Program-made: the position numbers and the translations under genes
DNA from: Pyropia haitanensis
Lineage: Eukaryota > Rhodophyta > Bangiophyceae > Bangiales > Bangiaceae
Direction: 5' to 3'
Assembly: GCA_008729055.1 (NCBI GenBank)
Contig: SDUX01000006.1
Location: 2,592,842-2,656,841, forward strand
Length of the DNA stretch: 64,000 bases
In this document: piece after piece, positions 22,594-33,343 of the stretch
Layout of the letters: each line of letters starts with the position of its first letter
Numbering within the stretch: position 1 is the first letter of the stretch
Notes under the pieces: model-generated
What the model was told of the DNA's origin: nothing
What the model saw: only the letters and a program-made list of their open reading frames with translations
The model's database searches: none

Positions 22594-22720
22594 GGCGCGC
22601 GTCGGGCTCGGGTGCGCGGGATTGAGAGGGAAAAAAGCAGCGGAGGGAGAGAGGGGCAGGGAGGGAAGGAAGGGACGGGGGGGGGGGGGGGGGGGGGGGG
22701 AGGGGAAGGGTGCGAACGGG
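22594..22720 (-). promoter_or_regulatory. pyrimidine-rich leader of FIP1, with a C24 run
   Basis: On the coding strand, C/T-rich sequence including a run of 24 C (22677-22700 as G on plus) precedes the ATG. The ORF-internal composition changes sharply upstream of about 22720. Confidence 0.5.
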
Positions 22721-23181
22721 AGAGCGGATGCCCGCGCCGCCGCCCGCGGGCGCCGCCCGCGCCTCGGCAGCGTGTGCGCACCGGCAACGCGGCCGCGCGG
22801 GGCGCGCGCGCGGTGGGGACGACGCCACCGACCGCCGGCCCGCCGCGTCGCAGCCGCGTTGGCCCCGGGGGACACCTTCCCTATGTAGCCCCCCTGCGGA
22901 ACATCGCACTGACTTAAGAGCCAAACCAGGTCCCCCACCTCGTTGATCCGCGGCCGCGCCCACCCAATGGCAGCCGTGAACCGACTATGGACAGTGCGAA
23001 ACATGGAAACAGAACAACAGACACAATCGTTCCGTTCTTGTCGCCTGATCCGCGCCATCCGCGCGCGCGCTTGCATGCACAATCGACTCCCGCCGTCCCC
23101 GCGTCCGCGTCATCCCTCGTGGTTGGTCGCCCTGCCTCGTCCCCACCTCTGGCTCCCCCCCCGCGCACTTGTGGTTCCCGC
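22721..23181. other. intergenic between FIP1 and gene B
   Basis: About 460 bases without a gene. Most of this interval (up to 23086) is absent from the duplicated copy at 45353-45358, so copy 2 lacks the FIP1 promoter. Confidence 0.55.
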
Positions 23182-24632
23182 TCACGCCACCGTCTGGCGC
23201 CCCCCCCCCGCGGCCCGCCGCGCGCGCGTCACGCCCAACGCCGCCACCGCGGCGGCGGCCACGTACGCGGCGGCGACCGGCACCCCCCCCCCCCCCCCCC
23301 GGCGGTGCCGCCCCCGACCCGCCGCGCAAAGTCCGCCGCCGCCGCCGCCTTGACCGCCGCCACCCCCACGAGCGCCCCCCGCGCCCGCGGGTGCCGCGCG
23401 CCCAGCACCGACACGGCACCGGCGCCCGCGGCGGCAACGGCCGCCGCGGCGGCCACCACCGCCGCCGCCAGCGCGGGCGCCGTCGCGGCGAGGGCGTCGA
23501 GCGGGCCCGGGGCACCCCCCCCCCGCCGCCGCCGCCGCCGCCAACACTGGCGGCGGACGCGGCGGCGGCGGTGACGGCGGCGAGCAGGGCGGCCGCAAAG
23601 GCGGCGTCCCACGCAACGACCGCGTCGAGGGCGGCCCACGCGGTCGGCGCCTTGGCGCCCGAGCCGAGCCACGCGGCGCCCGCCGCGGCGGGCGGCGCGA
23701 CCGCCGCCGCGACGGCGAGCAGCCCCGCGGTGAGGGGGCCGACGGGCGACCGCGGCGGCGCCGCGGCGCTGCCCGCGACCGCCGCGGTCGCGGCGGGGGC
23801 GCCGACAGTGGCGGCCACGTCGGCGGCGCGGGCGGTGAGCCACGACGCCAGCGCGGGGTCGGCGGCGCCCGACGCGGCGGCTGCCGACGACAGCGCCGTC
23901 GCGGCGGCCGACAGCTTGGCCGCCAGCCGCCGGTTGTCGCGGACGGTGAGGCCCCGCGTCAAGCGGAGCTGCTCCCGCTCCGTCGCTGCCGCGGCGACCG
24001 CGTCGCGGAGGCGGTCGAGCCGGTCCTCGTCGGCAGCTGGGGGGGCGTGCCGCAGCCGGTGGTGGCCGCCACGGTCGCCATGGCCGGCGGCGGCCCGCGC
24101 GCGGCGCCGCTGCGCGGCGGCGGCCGTCCACGAGGGGAGGACGGGGGTGGACAGGCGCGCCATGGCGGTTGTAACATCGGCGAGCTCCGCGGCGAGTGGC
24201 GGGTCGGCGGGCGACACGCCCCGCGCGTCGGCGGCCGCCACGCCAGCGCGGGCGGGTGGTCCGCCGCCCGTGCCGTCAAGGACGTTGACGCCGTCGGTGG
24301 CGGCGGTCGCCGCTGCCGCCGCCGCCGCCGCCGCCGCCGCTTGACGGCGCCCGGCGGCGGCGGCGGCGGACAGGATGGGCGCGCCGGCCGCGACGGCAGC
24401 GACCGCGGCCGCGACCGCGGCGGCGGCCGCCGCGGCAGCGAGGACCCGCCGGGCCGGCGGCCGGCACGACAGCCAAGGAGCGGCCGACGTAGTCGCGGCG
24501 GGGGTGGTCATGTCGGACGTGCCCAAGAGCGCACAAAGGGAATGGAAGTGGAGGCTGGCGGGGGCGGAGCCGGGGGGGGGGGGTGGGGGGTGAGGGAGGG
24601 TGCCGTCGATAGCCAAGGGGGGCCAATGGCGG
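23087..24632. repeat. segmental duplication block B, copy 1
   Basis: Near-identical to 45358-46902 and contains the whole of gene B. Its right edge is the 10-base CCAATGGCGG, where the foldback element begins in this copy. Confidence 0.93.
23182..24511 (-). CDS. Ala-rich multi-pass membrane protein, gene B copy 1 (frame broken)
   Basis: Not recognised. Copy 1 of a gene whose intact copy is at 45452-46780 (442 aa). Start MTTPAATTSAAPWLSCRPPA, then a long Ala/Val hydrophobic stretch (residues about 25-55), a charged helical part EDRLDRLRDAVAAAATEREQ (about residues 165-215) that could form a coiled coil, and several further Ala-rich hydrophobic segments before the C-terminal GVTRARRAAGGGRQTVA. 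In this copy the span is 1330 bases, one off a multiple of three, and the frame breaks at the C run near 23513-23530. The intact copy suggests that the break is a homopolymer indel. An N-terminal organelle presequence is possible but not shown. Confidence 0.6.
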
Positions 24633-27600
24633 ATGAGCAAAAGACACGGTCCAGTATACACCCTCTCACGGGTGCCTGAGGGGGGCTTAGTGTATACCTG
24701 CGTCCAGGCTCTCAAATCGCCGGTTTAGTATACAGGCTCTCACAGCCTCTCTGGGGCACCCCTCCGAAATCACCTCGGGCACCCCCCCACCACCGTGAGG
24801 CACGCCTCGTTGGCCGGCGCGCCTGGCTGGCAATTGCCCGGCTGGAAATTTTTTGGCTGTCTCGCTCGTCGGGTAACCGTGTGTTCCCGCCAGTTTGTAC
24901 GTCTACGCTTCTACGCGCGCGATCTGGTGGCCCGCTCGTCGTGGTCGCCACGCATCGCCTCCCCATGGCGCGTCACCGGCGGGCGGGGCGGCACCGGCGG
25001 GGCGGCTGCGGTCCCCGCGGCCGCCCCGGTCGGCACGGTTGCCCCCGCCACCCCGGCCGCCCCCGCCACCCCGGCCGCCACCCCGGCCGCCCCAGCTACC
25101 CCGGCCGCCCCCGCCACCCCTGCCTCCCCGGCAGCCGCAGGCTGCTCCGGCCGCCCCGCGCAGCATTGATAGCCCCACCGGCTGCGGCGCTCGGCAGCAG
25201 CCGCTACCCTAGCCGCACTCTGCGCCGCTGCTCCCGTGGTGGCAGTGGCCGCCGCCGCCTCGGCCGCCGCAGCCGTCGCGGTGGCCCCGGTGGCGGCCGC
25301 TGCCGTCCTCCGCCGCCTGTGCCTCCTACGCGGCCGCGACCGCCGCAACCCGTCACCGCTGCCCCCGCGGCTGCGGCTGCGGCCGCTGGGGCAATCACCG
25401 CCGCCGCCCACCGCCACGGGTCTGGCGACGGCGGCAGCGGCGGAGGTGGCGGCGGCGGCGGCAGCCGCTCGCCAATGCTGCCCCTGCAGCCGCTGCCACG
25501 GCGGCAGCGGCCACCGCCGCTGCTGCGCACCACCGCTTGCATCGCGGTTGCGGCGGCGGCGGCTGCCGCCGCTCCCCCCCCGCGCGACCGTCGTGGCAGC
25601 GTCGTCTGCCGCCACTCCCACACTCCACCGCCACTGCCCCGGCCGGTGGGGGGGGCTGACGCCGCCGCCGCGCACTGCAGTCTCCCCCCTGACGCGACCG
25701 CGGCAGGCTGGCGTCCGCGCCGCGGTGAGCCGCCTCCCCTGACGCTGGTTGAGGCGGCCGGGCAGCAAGACGACTGTGGCGACCAGCTACTCACGTGGCA
25801 GGCAGGGATATTTGATTGTATTTACAATCCAAGCGATTATTCCACGGAGGTCAACAGTACATGCACATCCGACTTGACTCACATCTCCTGGCCTATCTGG
25901 CGAATCAGATGTCCAATACGTCCAACCTGATAGGCTGTTGCACAATCTGAACTGGGCGAGATGAAGATTGTAGTACTGAATCAATTGTTTCCGGAGATGG
26001 GACTACAATATTTGACTCTGAACCCATCCTGGTCAGCGACTTGCGACTGCCAACGCCGAAGACTGAAGCGCCGGCGTCTGACGCCCCCCTCCACCCCGCC
26101 TCGATCGCCCGCTTCGCCGTTTTACGCTCTCCGAGCAGACTTGGTGGATATGTATGCCTTGTCTCCGACTCCTATCAGTGTTGAGAGCGCGCCTGCACAC
26201 ACGTCTGTCACGGCCGCGACCACAACGGTTTCGTGGAGGGCCGAAGTGCATCACCCTCACACCACTGGTTCCGCCGCTTGGGCGCGCTCGTGACGGTGAA
26301 ACGCCGTCAGTTGTGACTTTTTGGCGTCCCCAATGGTCCACGCTCCAACAGCCAGTAATTTTTTTTTTGTAAATAGCGCTGACAAGCGCCGCCGGTCCGT
26401 TATGGTGTGACCTGTTGCTCGGTATGTACGTGCATGTGGAGTACATAGGACCCGCGGAGCTGGAGGGATCCGTCATTTCCGAGTAAACTGATGACGCTGC
26501 GACTATTGATGTATCTTTTTATTGCTCTGCACCATCATGAGGGACAGAAAAAGCCAGGAATTTATGGAGGGAAGCGCTTCATGCTATAAACGCCCCGCCT
26601 CCCAGAGCTTTTTGGTGTTTCACCGTCCTCTTTTCTTGCAGAGACACTGAGGGTATGAGTACCTGGTGGCGTACAATTGCTCAAAGTGGTTGGACGGCTT
26701 GCCGGGGTCCGGACATTGTTGAACCTGTGCAAAGGGTGGCGCTTTGGGCAATGTCGCGCAGCTGGACGCGCCCGTAGCGCCGATGAGAACCACAAATGTA
26801 GTGGAGGAGGTCTGCTGTACTGTTGGGATCTGAGAACTGTAGCTTCTAGTGCGCGAGAGCACTGTGGGGCGTTAGACGGCCTGTCGAGGCTACCTGTCCA
26901 GAATGGTCACTTTGGGGGTCTGTATGACCCACTTCCCGACGTTTGCGAAACATTTTGAGCACATGACCGTGCTCAGCGACGTCGGTTTAGTCGATTGAGC
27001 ATGCTTCAGAAAAGTTGGTGAACTAGTCCTTGGCTCGTGTTGCACGTCGTGACGCTGCCCCACACACACCTCGGTGCAATGCGTCACACGCCGCTACAAC
27101 GCGTTTCAGAAAGTGAAGCAAAAAGTTCTCAAGCTGTTTCCAGCAGACTAATTCGATGACGCTGAGCACGAGTATGTGCTCAGAAAGTGTCGCAAACGTC
27201 GAGAAGTGAGTCATATGGGCCCCCAAAATGTCCATTCTGGACAGGTAGGCGTGATAGGCCTTCCAACGCCCCACAGCGCTCTCATCCTTCAAAAACTACA
27301 TCCATCAGATCTAGACAGTGTATTCGGCTACCTCCATAGCTTTATGCACTCTCAACTGCGCTGTCGGCGCAACCAGCTGCGCCGCAGTGCATACCACCGT
27401 ATCAGCAGTGAGTCAGTCACCAATGAGTGAACTGCAGAGTGCTTTCTTTGCATGTTTACGGCTCTGTGGCCAACAGGTACCTCTGGTCTTAGCGTTCATT
27501 AATCAAGGTAGACCAATTATGCTCAAAAGCGCTCGGAGCGGGCGCCTATAGCGCTTCTGCCACCCAGCCTCTCGACATTCCTGTCGGCCGTACGGGTGCA

Positions 27601-29491
27601 CGACGCCAGATGTGTGCACCAATAGGTTCAGCGTGATCATGTTACCCAGATATGACTACCTCTTCCCACGGTATGGCTCTCATGCACTCTATATTCAGGC
27701 CCATACTGTACAGCGGATGACAAAGAAACGGACGGGAGGCACTTTCTTGCACTGTCTGAACAAACGATTGCGTTCTGCAGGATTACAAATGTCAGGATGT
27801 CCAAAGAGCCATAGCGAACAGTGTTTCACCATCGCAGACGCCGCTGAGCTACGGAACCCAGGGGGGAATGGTGAAGACATGGCGCCCCTCCATGTGGTCG
27901 TTCGGGGCTGTGCTCTCGCAGATATCGGCAGACTCGCACTCAAGACTGGATAGAGCAAGTGAATAAGGCTTGTGTATCCACCTGGCGTGCTGGGTGGCCA
28001 GGAAGTGGAGAAGCGGGCGACCAGGCGGGGTGGACGGGGGCGTCGGGCGCCGGCGCTTCAGCAGTTGGGAGTTGCCAGGTGCAAGTCGTTGACCAGGATA
28101 GGTGTTTTTCCTAAGTTGGTACTCTCATGTCAAGCAAGATTATGAGTAGTATTGATTGCTACAGAGTCGCAGTTCAGAAAGTGTGACAGCCTATCAGAAC
28201 AGACGTACGAGACACTTGATTCGCCAAATAGGCCGAGTGATGTGTGTTAAGTCTGAGGTGCGTGTACTTTTGTGTCCACATCGAATATTCGCGGTATATA
28301 AGTTTTGTCAAATACCTCTGCGTGCAAGCAGCGTGGCTGGTCACCCCTCCCCCCGCACGGCGGCGGCCGCTGCCGCCACGGAGGCAGCGGCGGCAGGGGG
28401 CGGCGGCGACAGCCATTGCCGCCGCGGCGAGGGCGGGGGCGGCGGCGCCAGCCGCCACTGCGGCGGCGGGGGCCGCGGCTGCGGCGATGGCGAGCGGTGG
28501 CGGCAGAGACAGCGGGGGCAGCGGTGGCGAAGGGCGACGGCGGCGGCCGGCGCTGCCGTGGCGGGCGGATCGGCGGCGGCCGGCAGCGACAGCGAAGGCG
28601 GCAGCGGCAGCCGGAACGTTAGCCGACCGGCAGGGGCGGCGGCGATGGTGACGGCGGCCGGGGCGGCAGCCGGCGAGCGGCCGGCTGGGAAGCTGGCCGA
28701 CAATGGTAGCCCGCGATTGGCGGCAAAAGGCACGCGGCGGCAGCCCGCTGGCGGCGGCAGCCTGCTGGCGGCTGCCGGCAGCAAAGGCGGCGGCGGCAGC
28801 GGCAGCCGGGCGGCAGCAACCCGGTGGGGGCGGCGGCGGCGGGGGCGGCGGCCGGGGCGGCAGCCCGGGCAGCAGGCGGCCGGCGGCCGGCCAGGCAGGC
28901 CGCCGGCGGCGGCAGCCCGCCAGCGGCGGCAGCATGCCGGCGGCGGTAGCTGGCGGCTGCGGCGGCGGCCGGGGGCCGGACCGGCAGCCGGCCGGCGGGG
29001 GCGGCCGCCCCCAGCCAGGGCGGCGACCGGCGGCAGCGGCGGTGGCGGCAGCGTCAGCCGCGACGGCAGCCAACCGGCGGATGCGGCGGCGGCGGCCGCG
29101 GCGGCGGCGGCCGGGGCGGCAGCCTGGGCGGCAGGCGGCCGGCGGCCGACCAGGCAGGCGGCCGGCGGCCGGCAGCAACGGCGGCGGCGGCAGCGGCAGC
29201 CCGGGCGGCAGCAGCCCGCAGCGGGGGGGGCAGAGGTGGCGGCTGCGGCGGCGGGCGGCCGCGGGGGCGGCGGCGGCGGTGGCGGCGGCCGTGGCGGCGG
29301 GCGGCGGCGGCGGCAGCGGCAGCGGCGGCGGCCACGGCGGCGGCGGTGGCGGGCGGCCGCGGCCGCCCGCCGCGGCAGCCGCGGCGGCCGCGGCGGCGGC
29401 GGTCGCGGGCGGCGGCGGGGGCGGCGACGGCCGCGGCGGGGGCGGCGGGGGCGGTGGCAGCGCGCGGCCGCGGCCGCCCGCCGCGGCAGCC

Positions 29492-29534
<43 letters not shown>

Positions 29535-30185
29535 GCGGCGGACGGCGGGCGGCCGCGGGGGCGGCGGCGGCGGTGGCGGCGGCGGCGGCGGCAGCGACGG
29601 CCGCGGCGGGGGCAGCGGCGACGGCGGCGGCGGAGGCCGTGGCCGCCCGCCGCAGCAGCCGTGGCGGCCGCGGCGGCGGCGGTCGCGGGCGGCGGCGGGG
29701 GCGGCGACGGCCGCGGCGGGGGCGGCGGGCGGCGGGGTCGGCGGCGACGCCGGCGGGCGGCCGCGGGGGCGGCGGCGGCGGCGGCGGCGGCCGTGGCGGT
29801 ACGTCGCACGCCGCACCAGCATCGGAGGCGGCGGATGCCGACGGCCCACAATTAATTGCCCGCCCGAGGACAATCCGAGTGCACCCGCCCTCCGGGATCC
29901 CGACCTGTGTGCACCCGCCCCCAGCTGTCCAGCTGTCAGACGGATTGCCGGGGCAGAGGCCGCGACGGCCGTCGGGGCCGCCTGCGTCACGCCTCCCCGG
30001 CCCACGGGTCATGCCCAATTCGAAAATGTGTGGCTCACGGTGGGTCACTTCCAGGCCGTGGAGCAGGTATACACCTCTGGCACGACCGCCTCTGAGACCA
30101 TCTGAGAGCGGTATACACCATCTGCGATTTCAGCCCGTGTGGGGGGTGTATACCTGATCCAAAACGGGACGTGTCTTTCTATATA
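24633..30185. mobile_element. 5.5-kb foldback element with 10-bp target duplication
   Basis: The sequence CCAATGGCGG occurs at 24623-24632 and again at 30186-30195. In the duplicate at 46893-46902 it occurs once and joins blocks B and C directly, which gives the empty site. A 9-11-bp target duplication is typical of Mutator-like elements. Termini share AAAGACACG (in inverted orientation, each ending 16 bases from the edge). Subterminal GTATACACC/GTGTATACC motifs lie at 24654, 24690, 24728 (variant) and at 30067, 30111, 30146. The inside is a large imperfect palindrome (25785-28345) flanked by GC-rich low-complexity DNA (24900-25780 and 28340-29850). No transposase was recognised, so it looks non-autonomous. 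Confidence 0.8.
25785..28345. repeat. giant imperfect inverted repeat, arms about 1.2 kb
   Basis: Both arms pair around a centre near 27067. Clear matches are: 25800-25960 with 28170-28330; 26025-26110 with 28020-28110 (GAAGCGCCGGCG and CCACCCCGCCT shared); 26838-26990 with 27145-27300 (CTACCTGTCCAGAATGG shared). The outer parts of the arms are more diverged. Several short open frames lie here, none with a recognisable domain. Confidence 0.85.
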
Positions 30186-31132
30186 CCAATGGCGGCACGG
30201 ATGCAGCGGTGTACTCCTGGCGGTGGGCACCGGGTGACGCGGCTGGCGGCTCCCGTACCCCCCCCGACCGTCTGCCAAGGGCGCGCAGCGTGGGCAGGGC
30301 AGCCGCTATGGGAGACGCCGAGGCAGGACGCGCCGTCATCGGGGCGTCAGGGGGTGGGCATCTTGTAGTGGCCCGCCGCTCCCCGCCACCCCCCCCCCCC
30401 CCCCCCGCCTCCTGGGCCACGCGCCCGCCTTGGACGGGGAGGAACGGGGGAGAGGAGACGCGGGCGGCCACGTGCCCCCCCCCCCCCCCCCCCCCCCCCA
30501 CCCCTCCGGCTCATCCCCCCCTCCCCCGCGGGGCCGCCCCACCAAGTGCGGCATGCATTCCCGGTGCGCAGCGGAGCGGTCGCGGAAGCCAAGACGGGGG
30601 GCGAGCCCACCGGCGGTAGCGGTGAATCGGCCCCGCCCGTCGCGGCACGGGCGGTGGCGTGGGGCGCGGCGGGCACGCGTCCAGCCACCCCCCCCCCCCC
30701 CCCCCCCCCCCCCCTGCCCCCCCCCCCACCCCACCCTTGGCAATGCACGCACGCCATGCGGCGTGCCCCCCCACCGCCGTCAACCGCGGCGGGCGGGCGG
30801 CGCGACGGTCACGCCACGGGCGGCGGTGGCGGTGGCAGCAGCGGCGGCGGCGGCGGTGGCGGCGGCAGTGGCGGCGGCGGCGGCGGTGACGAGCGCGCAC
30901 GCGCCGTGGCGGCGGCACGGGCGCTGCGGCGTGCCGCCGCCGCGGCGGTCGGCCTGGTGGACGCGCCGGGGGGGCGCGCGGGCAGGGGGACCCGACGCGG
31001 CGCCGCGCCGCGGGCGGCGGCCGCGCCGCGCCGCCGCGGCGGCGGCATCAATTCGCTGGCCGCGGGGGGGGGGGGGGGGGGGCGCCGACGCCGCGGCGGC
31101 CACGGCGGTACCGCCGTGGGCGCCCCCCCGCG
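30186..31132. repeat. segmental duplication block C, copy 1
   Basis: Near-identical to 46893-47807 plus 54628-54660. The duplicate is split by the 6.8-kb transposon. Contains very long C runs, for example near 30390-30410, 30475-30500 and 30690-30725. Confidence 0.9.
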
Positions 31133-31238
31133 AGGGGCGTCCAACCGCGGCGGGGACGGCGGCGCCCCCGCCGCGCCGCCCGCGCGCAGCGCTCCACGGT
31201 TGTGCGTTGGGCAGCGCCGGCGTCGACGGGGACGCCCG
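30756..31238 (+). CDS. possible GC-rich gene 5' part, interrupted by TE-A1
   Basis: The frame from ATG 30756 (after a C-rich leader) reads MRRAPPPPSTAAGG, a Gly/Ser spacer, then DERARAVAAARALRRAAAAA, VGLVDAPGGRAGRG and GGGINSLAAG. No family recognised. TE-A1 begins at 31239, so the reading frame beyond it is transposon sequence. In the second copy the same frame is cut at 47807 by another transposon. It may be the first exon of a gene whose next exon is at 33344, but that is speculation. Confidence 0.25.
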
Positions 31239-31836
31239 CGCAGTGCTACCAAACCCGTGGACCCCTGGAGAACAAAATTTGGCCGGAATCGGGCGTGCGC
31301 GGGCGTGCAGCGGCGTGCAAACCCCCCTCTACGGTATCGCAGAGGCCGATTTTTCCAACACCTGCCCTATAGCGCCGCTCAGTCGTCCGTGCACGGGCTC
31401 CGGTGCACTTTTTTTCCACCCATACATGGAGGGCGTACTGGAGCTCGTGATGGACCTCGACCATATCACCGGAGGGCGTGCACGTCGTTCCCCGCCGAAC
31501 GACAAATCGCAGTGCACGCGGACGCCTGTAACTCGTGCCGCCGATGCACAAGTTATTCTGGAGTCGTGCAGGCGATGCACGAGTTCCGCACGCGGCCCAG
31601 CCCAGGATCGTGCAACGCGTGCGTAAGTCGGTCACATTTAACCCGGAATGATGCACGGTTTCGCGACATTGCGTCGCCATGTGAGCAGGCCTTCCAGAAA
31701 CTACTGGGTACACCCGACCAGAGAGCCCTTCATTCCGTGCTGTTTGTCCGACGTGATGGACTGACTCGAACCTAAGCCCATCAGGTGGCCCACTCATTAA
31801 GCCCATGGCACGGCGGTTGCCCAATCAGCAAGGACG

Positions 31837-32235
31837 TTACGGCCTCACACAGTCATACCCTCCCATTTCCAAAATCTGTTGTGACCTGATACCAAAACGC
31901 AAGTCGACCCAACAAGTGAAGGCACTCCCCTCCACCCGCACCACACGCACACCTCGTGTAGCAAACTGACTGGGCGCGGAAGTCACCGGCACCTGCGTTG
32001 CCGTTGCAGCCGACCCACCAATGAAGGCCCAACCCCCGCGACCCGTCTCTGTCAGAGCGACCGCCCGACACCGCCCGTGCTCGTTACACGACCACGACCC
32101 TACCGCGACAAGAAGGCATCGAGTCGCAAGCATCTCCTCCATCAAAAAGCTCCCCACAAGGCGGCAGTTTTGTAGATGACGCAGACCCACCCCCTCGGCG
32201 CCCCTCCCCTGCCCCCGGCGGCTTTCTGCTGTCAA
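31837..32235 (-). CDS. conserved short open frame inside TE-A
   Basis: 132-aa frame starting MTAESRRGQGRGAEGVGLRH and ending MGGYDCVRP. The same frame is open in the inverted copy at 55390-55788, with only a few amino-acid changes. Those seen are mostly non-synonymous, so selection is not evident. No domain recognised. It may be a chance frame kept by recent common origin. Confidence 0.25.
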   Translation of the reverse strand: MTAESRRGQGRGAEGVGLRHLQNCRLVGSFLMEEMLATRCLLVAVGSWSCNEHGRCRAVALTETGRGGWAFIGGSAATATQVPVTSAPSQFATRGVRVVRVEGSAFTCWVDLRFGIRSQQILEMGGYDCVRP

Positions 32236-32359
32236 TGGCTACGTGACGGCCAGCGTCTCCCTCACGAGTACATGTCGCGCCCGACGGCGGAGCGACAGCA
32301 CCTGGCCGCCGGTGCCGCCTCCTCCGACGTCTTTCCGGCGAAGTGACGCCGCCGCCGCC

Positions 32360-32545
32360 CTCCCCCGTGACGAAGGCACGGCAGCTGCCGGCGACCAGTG
32401 CCGCCCCCACAGGTCTCTTCTTCACGGCGGGGTCGACCTCCCTGCCGTCCCCTGCGACGACGGCGCGGCAGCTGCCGGCGGCCGGTGCCGCCCCCACCGG
32501 TCCCCCCTTCGTGGCGGGGTCGGCGCCCCCGCCGCACCCCCGACG
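32360..32545. repeat. about 95-bp tandem repeat inside TE-A1
   Basis: About two copies, each with GCGGCAGCTGCCGGCG followed by AGTGCCGCCCCCAC and TTCRYGGCGGGGTCG. A third partial copy starts near 32550. The same array occurs in TE-A2 (about 55085-55265). Confidence 0.75.
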
Positions 32546-32970
32546 GCGGAGCGGCAGCTACCAGCGGCTGGTATGAGGCACCCATTTTTGACGAATGTGA
32601 GCGTACAATGAAGTGTATATATCTGGCGAAGCTGGTGCTGTCGGAGACCTTGGCAATAAATGCAACTCAAGTGCAGCGGGGTCGCAGTATAGCTTCAGAA
32701 GACTTGGGCTGTGGCTGGCCCAAGTCGCAGTGTGCCTTTCGAGGGCTTGGCCCGCACTCGACCGAAAATGCTCAGGCAATGCCGAATTGAGGCACGCCGC
32801 TGCACGAGGAGGAGCAGCCTCCTGCACGCCCCCTCACGTCGGCGGCACGCGGCGCTCACGAAGGCTGACACGCCTCGCGTGCCGCACATGCACAACTTCG
32901 GGCCGGAGTCGTGCTGATTTCACGTCCCGCACGCTCGCCAGGGGTCCACGGGTTTGGTAGCACTGCGCCG

Positions 32971-33343
32971 TGGCCGAGTCTGTCCAGCGTGCGCAGCTTC
33001 CCTTCAGGTCTTGGGCGTCTGGTCTCCCGCGGCATCCACACGCACTTTCCCAGGACGGACCGAGCCACCCATCATCCAACTCTTTGGTAATTGAATCAAA
33101 TTCACACACACGCTGGCGGCGAACGACAGACGCGTGGCAGATCATCATCAATTTCTTGGGGGAATGGTCGTCGACGCGCTGGCGCGCGCCACCGGCTCGT
33201 ATCGTTTATTCGTGTCGTGCACCCACCCAGCACGCGTGTGACGTGCCACCCGCACCGCCGTGCATGCGGTGGGTGCACGGTCGGTGCCCACTTTGTGCCC
33301 ACTTTCTGCCCACTTTCTGCCCACTTTCTGCCCACTTTTGCAG
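32971..33343. other. flank with (GCCCACTTTCTG)n and acceptor-like end
   Basis: No gene. From 33285 to 33343 five copies of a 12-base unit GCCCACTTTCTG run into CACTTTTGCAG. This forms a pyrimidine-rich tract and a good 3' splice site on the plus strand. Confidence 0.6.

Larger units (their letters stand above)
31239..32967. mobile_element. TE-A1: 1.73-kb non-autonomous DNA transposon
   Basis: Ends are perfect 30-bp terminal inverted repeats beginning CGCAGTGCTACCAAACCCGT and continuing to CCTGG. The flanking CCG at 31236-31238 and 32968-32970 fits a 3-bp target duplication, as in PIF/Harbinger elements; because the repeat itself starts CG, the exact boundary is ambiguous. The left 380 bases are rich in GTGCA(C/G). 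No transposase is encoded. A second copy (about 90% identical by eye) lies inverted at 54659-55871 plus 62494-62574. Confidence 0.85.

Noticed and set aside
28340..29850. Long Gly/Arg/Ala frame that might encode a protein in the foldback element
   Set aside because: It is made of GGC/GCC repeats and is open in all frames; no motif or leader supports coding.
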